Assembly: GCA_024398055.1 (NCBI GenBank)
Contig: CP073749.1
Location: 4,650,594-4,714,593, forward strand
Length of the DNA stretch: 64,000 nucleotides
Direction: 5' to 3'
Source: a bacterium SCSIO 12741
GTDB lineage: Bacteria > Bacteroidota > Bacteroidia > Flavobacteriales_G > Salibacteraceae
A program made the translations under genes and the position numbers. Every line of letters starts with the position of its first letter. The stretch's first letter is position 1. Positions 1 through 9,600 of this stretch are shown piece after piece. The notes under the pieces are model-generated. The model did not search any database. It was given only the letters and a program-made list of their open reading frames with translations, and was not told the DNA's origin.

Positions 1-3000
1 CCGGAACACCGGAAGTCTCGTATTCCTGAGCTTGATCCAAACTAATGCGCTCTCCATTTAAGTAAGCCACAACAAAGGCATCTTCATAACCCAAAGCCCG
101 AATTTCATTTCTTTTCAAGCGAGCTTGTCCAATGGAATTAAACAACCCTGCCGTATATCGAATCCAACCTGGACGTGTATTCTCTCCCCTAACTGGAGCA
201 AATCCTTTGAACACATCCTGAGGCGGTGGCGTGCGGAAGGCTCCAATTTGAACCTTATAAATTACTCCATTTGGAATCTTAGAATCCATTGGAATAGGAT
301 TCTCTTCGTCATACAGAGATTCGTTGAATTCGATCATCTGGAAGATGGCGTCTTCCAAGTTCTCCGGATAGGCATCCAAACCAGTTACCACACGGCTAAA
401 CTCTTCAGGAGTAAAACCACCACCAGGAGTTTCTTCGTTAGCCATAAAGTCATTACCTGCTGGAGCTTGGTAATAAGCACTTTCATCCAACTGGTTGGCC
501 AAAGCAATTAAATCGGAGGACAATTCTTCATCGGGCTCCTGAATGGATCGAATAGCCTCGTTACGATTTTGATTGTAAGCCATGTAGTTTTCCTGTGCCT
601 TTTGCTCATAGGTAGCATTTACACTCTTTTGGCCATCGATCTTTTGCTCCAATTCCACGATCTCATCCATCATGACCTGACGTTTCTCGGTATCGGCTTC
701 GTTTTCGGCTTTTTCCTTTTTTACTTTTAGCGCTTCCTCGGCTTGAGTTACCTGTTCCTTACCTTCATCGGCCATGCGCTGATACTCACGAGCCTTGGCA
801 TAACTCACAGCAGCTTCCTTACGCTGCAAATCATATTCTTTAAACTCTTCAGTCTGCTGAACGTTCTGAACTTCGGCCTGGGTCAATCGCTTTTCAGTTA
901 ATGGAAGCTCCTCTGGGGTGGTTAAATAAACTTCAATGAGCTCATCTTCCAATTCTTCGAGATCACCGGCCAGCTTTTTAGAAGCAATGGCTAATTGTTG
1001 CAGGCTATCTCCTTCCAAACGAATTTGCTGTACTTCAGCAGCGTGGATTCTTTTCTTCTTCTTTCCGCCTTTTACTTTCTCTTTTTCCTTTGCATCGGCC
1101 TCTTCCAATTTCGCTGTTGCCGCAGCCTGGTATTCTTCGGCCAAGGCCGCTTCTTTAACCGACTCTCTTTCTGCATCCGGACCCGATACCATTATCACAT
1201 CAGCAGCTCGACTCATGGCTTCCACTCGGTGTTCAGCAATTACAGCCTGGGTGCGCTGTGCAGATACATCGGCGCGCATAGTCTCAACTTCTGCCTGAAG
1301 TGTTTTCTTCTTTTTGCCTTTAGCCGTGCTTAAATCTTGTTGCTTTTGATCATACTCTTCCTCAACTTCGGCAAGGGATTGATTTTGAACATCAGCCTCT
1401 TTCTGAGCCTTTTCATTGGGTTCTGCCATTACCTTTTCAGAAGTAACTTTAGGCAAGGCAACTCCAGCCAAAGGCGCAATCGCGAAACCTGTGGATCCTT
1501 TAACGGAGGTAGCACCGCCGCTAGCGGTTGGGGCCGCCGAGGTAATTAAAGGCGAACTTGCTCCAGCCTCATTGGCATTGGAAGAAGATCCTCCTGAAGT
1601 ATTATCAGAAGAGTTGGAGGCGGAACTTCCTTCATCGTTCCCACCTTCAGAGTTACTACCCGAATTATTGGCAGAACCATTTTCTACTTCATTTAATGAA
1701 GTTTCTGTCTCAGTTCCCGTGTTTGAGGATGTATCTTCTCCGTCTCCCCCTTCGTTAGATTCATTGGAGAAAGAAGTGGATTCCTCAGTTTCCGCTTCAC
1801 CAGCTTCAGCAAAGGATTCTTCTGCCGAACTTGTCTCTTCATTCGTACCTGGATTAATCGAAGATTCCGACTCAGAACCTTCTGATCCTGATTCCTCACC
1901 TGCAAAACTTTCAGCGGACTCAGATCCGTCCTGACCAGCTCCGGCAGATCCAGCTGCAGCGGCACCAGCAACTGCAACTTCTCCTGATTCCAAAGTACCA
2001 TCTTCGGTAGAGCCATCAGCTCCTTCCATGCTTTCCTCAGAACCATTAGAAGACTCGCTCTCAGCACCGGTGTCGGTAGCTTCTGCACCTTCAGATTCTC
2101 CTCCTTCTATTAAGGTAGGATTGGCGGCAGCGGTTCCTCCTTCTTCGGCCATCAAGCTCGGGTCAGATCCAGCTTCTTCTGCTAAACCACCCTCTTCTTG
2201 GGAGGCCTCTTGTCCAAATGTACTTCGGTAATCTGCGGCAACCGGCCCTGGGTCAGCACCGTTGTCTTCTGTAAGGTTAATTACCTGTTCACGTGACCTT
2301 TCCATGTCACGTTCCTTCAACTGCTTTAGGTTGCTAACAGATGCCAGGCGTTGACGGTAATTGGCTTGATATTCTTCAGGCACATCACCCTCGATACTCT
2401 CCAGGTATTGTTCCTCACGATTTAGATCCAACAACCAACTTTCGTTAATGACATAGTTCTTAACCGCTCTTTCGTAGTCATCTTCTACTTCTACCACTTC
2501 CATGAACTCATTCATGTATTCGCGGTTATAACCACTACTATTCAACGCTCTTACACTCTGATCTTCATTGGCCAGAGATTCTACAGTCTTACCGGGATCA
2601 AAAAGAACTACTTCCTGACCTTCCTGAGGCATTAGAGCCTCTTCTACCGGACTTAAACTGTCATCTTCATAAAACCCAAGAGCCTCACGATTATCAATGC
2701 TCTCTTCCGTCTCAACGGGGATGGCTGCTAAGGCCGGGTTCGCAACCGCCGTAACAGCACCTGCAGCACCAGCAACTCCAGAGCTTGCCGTTGAAGCTCC
2801 TGAACCAGACATGCTTGTTCCTCCTTCAGATGAAGAGGATCCTGAATCGGATTGGGAAGTATTAGATGAGTTTGATGAGTCTGAATTTTCGCCTTCATTA
2901 CCGGGTTCACTTCCCGCAGAAGAGTTCGAACCAGCGCTTGATTCATTCTCTGACCCAGTTTCGGAGCTACTCGCCGCTAAGGCCGGAGATTCACTCGCAT

Positions 3001-5914
3001 CGCTTGTCGAATTAGTGGAAGATTCTTCAGAGGATTTCATTTCACCATTACCACTTGCGGCTTCATTCTCTGACGCAATAGCCATCGATTCAGGTGCTCC
3101 TGATGGCAGAGCAGCCACAGCGGGAAGGCTTCCACCAATTTGCAAATGAGTCCCCTGTTCTGCTAAGCGGGTAATGTCGGAATTCTCAGCTGAGCGATCC
3201 ATCACATCTCTGATCACTTCCAGCTCCGACTGTTTTTTCATGGCCTCTTTGTAGAGATCTTCGTTCTCTTTTTGAGCATTCTTCAGGTTTATTTTCTCGG
3301 TAGCCAAGTCTTGTTCTTCCTGCTCAATTTCGGCCAATAGCGTCTTTTGAGTCTTACCCGAGGCATTCTCAGCTTCAGCCTTTTTAGTGGTCAAGTCTGA
3401 TTCCATCTCCTCAATTTCCTCTTCCATAGCCATGGTACGGGAATGGGCCTGGTTGTATTCAGTAATCTTGCCTTGATACTCCTTGTTAACCTGGGCGAAT
3501 TTGCTCTCCAAAACGGCTTGATCGCTGGTTTGATCTTGAGCATAATTCAAAAACTCTTCATAGGTATCACTGGCCTCTTCCCCTTCGTCCGAGGCAGCCT
3601 GAATCTGAGCAGAATACTCCACTCCCTTTACGGCAGCCACCTGAGATTCACGACTCGAAGTCTTTAATTCTTCCTGTAAACTGCTTGCCTTATCGTATTG
3701 GTAATCTGCTATTTCGGCCTGAAGCAGCAATTCCTGAGCTTCTTGGTACTCTTCTGACTGTTGCCCCTCTTCGGTTGTAGCATCGATTTCTGCCAAAAGT
3801 GTTTCAGCCTTCAGTTTGTACTCCTCGGCTTCCGCATTACGCTTACTGGCCACATCTCCAGCAATATTCGCCTGAAACTCTTGAATCTGGGCATCGTTTC
3901 GCAAGGCTTGGCTATTGGTATTAGCGGATTCCAGGTAATCTTCTTTGGTTGGGTTTTCGGCTGCCATTTCATAAGACACCTGATTCCCAATGGTCGATTC
4001 TTCACTTGCTTCGTTGCTGGATGAAGAAGGGGTAGACGAGCTCTCGTTCTCTTCACCTTGATTTCCACCTGTAGTAGCTGCAATAGCACCACCTACCACA
4101 GCAGCACCTGCTTGAACTCCGGCAGATCCACCGCCAGAAACAGCTCCACCACCGGATGAGGCAGCCCCATTGTTGCCCGAGGCATCACTTCCGCCACTTC
4201 CCGACTCGCTTGAGTTTTCAGAACCCTCTGTTTCATTGACTGAATCTGAGCCGTTGCTTCCTCCTGTTTCTTCGTGTTCTTCAGCAGAAACCAAATCAGG
4301 GCCACCGGTCTCAGCAGTTTCCTGAACTACCTTTTCATCCAAAATAGAAGTACCAGCCTTTCCGGTTGTGTCTTGAGGTTCGGTAGAAGATTCTTCCGCC
4401 GAGGCCATGGATTCTTCCGAAGTTTCTGTGGCACTCGTTTCCTCCGAAAGGAGTTCCGGACCTTCTGGTTCTTCAGGATAATCATCTTTGTTGATTTCCA
4501 GCTTGGCTCGTTCTTTTAAGAAATCGGCAGTCAGTTTAACTTCCTCACCAGCATCCTCATCCAATAGGTTTCGAATGATCAACTTCTCGGCTTCCGTTCC
4601 CTGATCAACCACCATCATCTCCTGTTTCAAAGGCTTGAAGGCGTCCTGGTTGTTCATTTCTACTGTTCCAGAGTGGATGACTTCGCTGTTCTCGTAGTTT
4701 ACTTCAAACTCAAACTTTCCTTTGTTCGGAAGCTTGATGCGGTACTTTCCATTCTCATCGGTTTCGTATTCTCCGATATAAGCATCCTTCTCCACGTCCT
4801 TTACCTTGATGTTGGCAGACTTGGTAGATTCTGAATTGAAGGTTCCATAGATAAAAGCAAAATCGAGTGGTACCCGGCTCATGTTAATCCGGTATACGTT
4901 TACTTCCCCTTTCGCCGATTCCCGATTAGATGAGAAATAAGCCGTTTTTCCAGACTCATCGGTTATGAAGAGGTAATCATCTCCAGGAGTGTTAATAGCA
5001 AAATCGAGATTGCGTGGAGTTGTCCAATCCCCGGATTCGTTTAAGGTGGTTACAAAAATGTCGTAGCCACCTAAGCTGTTGTGTCCTTTTGAAGCAAAGT
5101 AGAGCGTCTTTCCATCCGGATGCATAAAGGGATAGTCGTCGTCGTAGTCGGTATTGATAACCTTCCCCATGTTGATGGGCTTAGACCATCCTCCATCAGG
5201 CTCGCGAAAGGCGAAGTAGATATCCTTACCACGGTTGTTGTCCATGGTATGGCTGGAGAAGAAGATCTTCTCGGCATTCTTTGGGAAATAGAAGATTCCT
5301 TCTTTGTTGTTCTTTTTGTCGTAATCCGATTTGAAATCGTCGGTCTTCGTTAGTATTTGGCCGCCAAAGTCACTTAAATCGTAGACTTTGTAAAAATCTT
5401 CTTCACGAAGTTCTTTTTTGTCCAATACGATGAGGTCGGTAATGGTCTTGAGTAGCTTTAAACCATTCTCACATTGGTTAATCTGGTTTTCAACCGTGTA
5501 TTTCTTGACATCGGCTGGTTTACCCTGGTTTTTAAATTTCTGGTAGTATTTTATGGCTTTTTCGAACTCGTAGTTCATGTGCAAAGCCTGTGCGAAATAG
5601 TAATAAGCCAAAGGATCCACCGAAGGCTTACTCACCGCATATTGCAGATACCGGATGGGTTTCTCTTTGTCTGCACCGCCGTACAGCAAGCTCGCACCAT
5701 ATTTGAAATTGTACTCCGGGTCTTTGGGGTAGTTACTCACCAAAGTGGAATACAAAGGAATTGCCTCTCCGTATGCTTCGTTATCAAAGGCTGTGTTAGC
5801 CCCTTTTATGAGCTGTTTTTCGCTCTTGTAGTCCTGCGCAAACCCTGGCTGTAGTTGAACCCAGCAGAGAAAAATGAGCAGACCAACAATTTTCAATCCT
5901 TTACCACCGATCAT
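1..5914 (-). CDS. Giant TPR / PD40 beta-propeller / SPOR envelope protein (3' end outside window)
   Basis: An open frame runs from an ATG at 5914 past base 1, so about 1971 residues are visible and the C-terminus is missing. In order it shows a signal peptide (ending near GFAQ), TPR-like helices (about 38-145), PD40/WD40-like propeller repeats (about 205-345), a CNA-B or carboxypeptidase-regulatory-like domain (about 346-420), and two long coiled-coil blocks (about 650-920 and 1495-1785). These are separated by Ser/Gly/Glu/Ala-rich low-complexity linkers. A SPOR-like domain beginning YKVQIGAF sits at about 1875-1955. The N-terminal order resembles T9SS PorE and related PD40 proteins, but a SPOR domain takes the place of the OmpA-type peptidoglycan-binding end. 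The start shares one base with the plsY stop (TAATG), suggesting translational coupling. I infer a periplasmic, peptidoglycan-associated scaffold; the actual role is unknown. Confidence 0.85.
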   Translation of the reverse strand, partial: MIGGKGLKIVGLLIFLCWVQLQPGFAQDYKSEKQLIKGANTAFDNEAYGEAIPLYSTLVSNYPKDPEYNFKYGASLLYGGADKEKPIRYLQYAVSKPSVDPLAYYYFAQALHMNYEFEKAIKYYQKFKNQGKPADVKKYTVENQINQCENGLKLLKTITDLIVLDKKELREEDFYKVYDLSDFGGQILTKTDDFKSDYDKKNNKEGIFYFPKNAEKIFFSSHTMDNNRGKDIYFAFREPDGGWSKPINMGKVINTDYDDDYPFMHPDGKTLYFASKGHNSLGGYDIFVTTLNESGDWTTPRNLDFAINTPGDDYLFITDESGKTAYFSSNRESAKGEVNVYRINMSRVPLDFAFIYGTFNSESTKSANIKVKDVEKDAYIGEYETDENGKYRIKLPNKGKFEFEVNYENSEVIHSGTVEMNNQDAFKPLKQEMMVVDQGTEAEKLIIRNLLDEDAGEEVKLTADFLKERAKLEINKDDYPEEPEGPELLSEETSATETSEESMASAEESSTEPQDTTGKAGTSILDEKVVQETAETGGPDLVSAEEHEETGGSNGSDSVNETEGSENSSESGSGGSDASGNNGAASSGGGAVSGGGSAGVQAGAAVVGGAIAATTGGNQGEENESSSTPSSSSNEASEESTIGNQVSYEMAAENPTKEDYLESANTNSQALRNDAQIQEFQANIAGDVASKRNAEAEEYKLKAETLLAEIDATTEEGQQSEEYQEAQELLLQAEIADYQYDKASSLQEELKTSSRESQVAAVKGVEYSAQIQAASDEGEEASDTYEEFLNYAQDQTSDQAVLESKFAQVNKEYQGKITEYNQAHSRTMAMEEEIEEMESDLTTKKAEAENASGKTQKTLLAEIEQEEQDLATEKINLKNAQKENEDLYKEAMKKQSELEVIRDVMDRSAENSDITRLAEQGTHLQIGGSLPAVAALPSGAPESMAIASENEAASGNGEMKSSEESSTNSTSDASESPALAASSSETGSENESSAGSNSSAGSEPGNEGENSDSSNSSNTSQSDSGSSSSEGGTSMSGSGASTASSGVAGAAGAVTAVANPALAAIPVETEESIDNREALGFYEDDSLSPVEEALMPQEGQEVVLFDPGKTVESLANEDQSVRALNSSGYNREYMNEFMEVVEVEDDYERAVKNYVINESWLLDLNREEQYLESIEGDVPEEYQANYRQRLASVSNLKQLKERDMERSREQVINLTEDNGADPGPVAADYRSTFGQEASQEEGGLAEEAGSDPSLMAEEGGTAAANPTLIEGGESEGAEATDTGAESESSNGSEESMEGADGSTEDGTLESGEVAVAGAAAAGSAGAGQDGSESAESFAGEESGSEGSESESSINPGTNEETSSAEESFAEAGEAETEESTSFSNESNEGGDGEDTSSNTGTETETSLNEVENGSANNSGSNSEGGNDEGSSASNSSDNTSGGSSSNANEAGASSPLITSAAPTASGGATSVKGSTGFAIAPLAGVALPKVTSEKVMAEPNEKAQKEADVQNQSLAEVEEEYDQKQQDLSTAKGKKKKTLQAEVETMRADVSAQRTQAVIAEHRVEAMSRAADVIMVSGPDAERESVKEAALAEEYQAAATAKLEEADAKEKEKVKGGKKKKRIHAAEVQQIRLEGDSLQQLAIASKKLAGDLEELEDELIEVYLTTPEELPLTEKRLTQAEVQNVQQTEEFKEYDLQRKEAAVSYAKAREYQRMADEGKEQVTQAEEALKVKKEKAENEADTEKRQVMMDEIVELEQKIDGQKSVNATYEQKAQENYMAYNQNRNEAIRSIQEPDEELSSDLIALANQLDESAYYQAPAGNDFMANEETPGGGFTPEEFSRVVTGLDAYPENLEDAIFQMIEFNESLYDEENPIPMDSKIPNGVIYKVQIGAFRTPPPQDVFKGFAPVRGENTRPGWIRYTAGLFNSIGQARLKRNEIRALGYEDAFVVAYLNGERISLDQAQEYETSGVP

Positions 5915-6609
5915 TAGTCGTCATCTTCATCAGGCTCCTCATAATCCTCTTCTGAAGAATACTTCTCAGACCGCGAACGGATGAGCCTAAGATTGGCTTT
6001 GTTTTCATCTCTCCGAATCAGTCTTTCGATGTTCTTCTGATGCGTAATAATCACCATTACAGCAATGAAAATGGAGAAAATTACCAACGAAGGAACCCTA
6101 CTTTGATAGACCAATATAACAATAAGCGGAAAACAGACGGAAGCCACGATAGAACCTAATGAAACATAGCGTGTTAATAAAAACACCACTAGAAAAATTC
6201 CAATACAACTTAAAGCCGCTTGAGGATGGATGGCCAACATAATGCCCAAAAGGGTAGCGATTCCTTTTCCGCCGCGAAATCCGGCATAAACGGGAAAAAT
6301 GTGCCCAAGCAAGGCGGCTACACCCAAAGCAAGCTGAAAATTGACGTACTTGACTTCTTGTGGTTCAAAGGCGCTAAAATAGCCCGCCAACAAAACCGCT
6401 AAAACACCTTTAAAAACGTCAAATAGCAATACGAAGATTCCTGCTTTCTTTCCTAAAACCCGGAAAGTGTTGGTAGCACCGGCATTTCCACTACCGTGTT
6501 CTCGAACATCAGTCTGGTAAAAAATCTTGCCAACCCATACAGCCGTAGGAATAGATCCAATCAAATAGGCCAACACTACACCGGCGATTTGTAAACTATC
6601 TGGCATCAA
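5914..6609 (-). CDS. plsY: Glycerol-3-phosphate acyltransferase PlsY
   Basis: PlsY is an inner-membrane enzyme that transfers acyl groups from acyl-phosphate to glycerol-3-phosphate, the first step of phospholipid synthesis. The 231-residue product has several hydrophobic segments and the family motifs GSGNAGATNTFR (about residues 37-48) and FRGGKGIAT. An acidic tail rich in Glu and Asp extends past the usual end. It lies 34 bases after the large exported-protein gene and overlaps the next start by one base, so it is probably part of the same operon. The identification is secure. Confidence 0.95.
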   Translation of the reverse strand: MMPDSLQIAGVVLAYLIGSIPTAVWVGKIFYQTDVREHGSGNAGATNTFRVLGKKAGIFVLLFDVFKGVLAVLLAGYFSAFEPQEVKYVNFQLALGVAALLGHIFPVYAGFRGGKGIATLLGIMLAIHPQAALSCIGIFLVVFLLTRYVSLGSIVASVCFPLIVILVYQSRVPSLVIFSIFIAVMVIITHQKNIERLIRRDENKANLRLIRSRSEKYSSEEDYEEPDEDDD

Positions 6610-6643
6610 GAATAGTTGAACTACAAATTAAAACTAATTGGGG

Positions 6644-9600
6644 CTAAATCTGTCGTAGAAACGCAGATACTTTTGTTTTTGGCGTAGGAATAAACCGGAA
6701 ACGAGCCTGTCCTTTGGTTCTCTCCTGCTTGTTCTTTTTAGCCTCTTTGATAGCGGTGTTGTACTTGTCATTGGTAGAAACCGTTTCGAGTACTTCGTTC
6801 GAATACGAGAAGTAGTACCAGGTCTGCTTATCAATTTTCAAATAGATCGCAAAAATGTCTCCACTCCTCTTCTTCTTGATCATGATGGTACCGTCGGAAA
6901 TCTTGTTCACCTGCTGCTTCAAAGAGTTTCCATAACCAATTCCACCTGAAGAAAGGAAGGCCATTTTCTGCGGATTCCAATACAACTTCAGATTCGTAAA
7001 GTAGAAGGTCTTCGCCAATTCATCCGGAACCCTTTTCATCTTTCCGGTCAAGGCCACCTCCGAGCGTATCTTCTCCCCTTCCTTTTCACCAATCAAGGTT
7101 TTTATTCCGTAGTTGTAGGTGGTGTTGTCGTAGTCTACCCGTTCCAAATCAGGGTCATCCTGAAATTCTTTAGACATATCCTTCAAGGCTTTTTCCTCAA
7201 AGAAGAAATTAACCAACAAGGAAGTTTCCAAGGTCACTGAATCGGTCTTAAGGTCATGCTTGATTTTACCTACTGGCCGCGCAGCTATACGTCCCAGCTT
7301 AGCTCCGAAGTCATGCTCTCCTTCAAATTGAACAACACACTTCTCCGTGCTCAGGGTCAAGTAGTTACCGGTTAAGGTTGGAATATTTACTTTTTGCTCC
7401 GAACCGACTCTAAATTCTTTGCTTTGGTAATTGTAAGCAATTACCCCAGAGGCTGAAGACAGCACCTTATCAGAAGGTTTCTGAGATGCGGCTCCAAACA
7501 GGGAATACACGTTGGCCGGTAAACTTCCCATCATTTGTCCCATAAAGATCGCATCACCCGACTCACTTTCAGAGTTGGTATCAACTGGAATCATCACATC
7601 TTCCGGGTCGATCGAAGCTACGAATTTGATCCAAGGGCGTTCCAGTTCTTTACACTCGTGATTGATCTGGGTTCCTCCCGCAAATTCAAGAAGTTCCTTA
7701 CTGGCTTGCAAGGCTACCTCTCCTCTAAATCGGAATTTGGGACTCAAGGTAAAGTCCATTTCTTCCCCAATCTTACCATTGGCCACGGTCTGCACCTGAC
7801 TGCTGACGTAAATTTCCTGAAAATCAATTACCTGAACGGATTTATTAATGTCTTTGTAATCGTATTTCCCGCTCCCTTTGTATTCGATCTTATTGATGAT
7901 TTCTAACTCCGCATTGTAAATTTTATGGAAGCGGTTAATCTTGTTGGCAACGATCTGCGCATTGGCCAACTTACGAATTTTGGCTTCCTTATAAATCACC
8001 AAACGGTTACTATCCGGAATAATCTCAGCATCAGCTACTTCCACATATTTCACCTCATCAGCGGTAATGATGTCTCGTTTCAGGTCATACTTACAACTAC
8101 TGGAGTAAAAGAATAAGCTATCCTGTGCGGCTTTATCGTGCTTTTTAATACAAGTCAGCTTCGCCCCTTCAATATCTACCGATCCGGATGCGCCGCTCTC
8201 TACCTGTTGTTTCTTGGCCGTCAAGTCCACCATGTCATCATCCATGTGCCAGGTAAACTCATCCATTTTTGCCTTGTATTCGTTTTTGGTAAAGACAATT
8301 TCAGAGGCTTCACCATTGGCCCAGAAATGCCCTACCCGATCCTTAAAGCTCACATGGGCCCGCATGTTTTTCGTATCGAATCCTAACTCACCCAGAGACC
8401 CTGTTTTCAAAGCAAAATCGGCAGTATCACTGAGGAATTCGTAGAAGCGGAAACGAATCTCATCGGATTCAGTAATGGCCTTATCAAACTCGAAATGTCC
8501 TTTTTTGCCCCCCTTACCTGTACCAATCAAACTATCGGGGTTGTAGATCAAGGTTCCAGAGAATTTAGATGACCCATCATACATACCAATGGGATCGGAA
8601 ATATTGGCCACCGTCATGGTGTCTTCAGCTGGATACCAATGCCAGTTCAGGTCATGCCCCTCTACGGGTGGGTATTCAGGTGGACCTGGATATTGTTCTT
8701 CGATCACATAATTCTGGGCAATTCCATTGGCCGAATCCGGAAAGAAGAAAAAGGACTGCGACTCTGTGGTTGAGGTAATGTAATCCAAATAACCATCTCC
8801 CTTCAAACCTTCGTGGCTCAAGTGGATGTCGTTGTAGAATGTTCCTCTCCCCTCATAAATAGGCATCCCCTCATCGGGTGTTTTGTTCACAAATCCGAGG
8901 GAATAGTCATTCTGTAAGCTCAGCGTTTGGGTAAAGTCTTCAAATACCCCACCCGATTTAAAGGTTCCGTCAAACTGAATCGCCGAATTCTGGAAGTTGT
9001 CCAGGCTATCAAATACAAAGGGTTCAAGCTCAAACATAAATCGGTTTCGGTCATATACCCCGCCCAATACTTCGCCTTTGTCATAGTAGGCATAGGATCG
9101 ATCGAAACTTCGGAATACGGGCCATCGCTTAATCGGTATCTTACCCGATTTGTTGGACGGTTTGTCAATTTCCAATACCCCATTTATCTGTTCAATCACC
9201 GTTCGAACCCGCTTCATCTTATGGCGACCATAGGTATCCATTTCTTCGAGCTCTACGTTAATCCTCATGGAATCGATATGGGGCATTCGAATGAGGAAGG
9301 AGTCGTATTTAAAGCTAAAATCCCGACCGAATATCTCCAACCGACCGGCTACAACTACCCCTGAAAAATCAAAATCGCGGTTGTGCTTGAGCAGAATCTC
9401 ACCATTGGTAGGAATCACGAGTACGTTGTGAGAATCAGAAAGGTTAAGCCCTCTAACTCCGTGGAGTTGCATATACAGGGAATCCAGGTTGAAGTCGGCG
9501 TTGTTCGATCTTTTGGGTTCGGAGTTAAATTGAATAATGTCATAGTCCACCTTCTTCACACGTGCCAGCACGTAATTGAAGGTTTTGTCCATCACCGTGA

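Noticed and set aside
1693-2088. Long alternative-frame reading inside the giant PD40 protein gene
   Set aside because: It lies in a low-complexity Ser/Gly/Glu-rich stretch of a continuous frame; the Leu/Arg/Lys-rich translation is an artefact of the repetitive codons.
7535-9364. Several plus-strand open frames opposite the 1497-residue protein
   Set aside because: The minus-strand frame is continuous with a signal peptide; the plus-strand frames lack family features and overlap each other.
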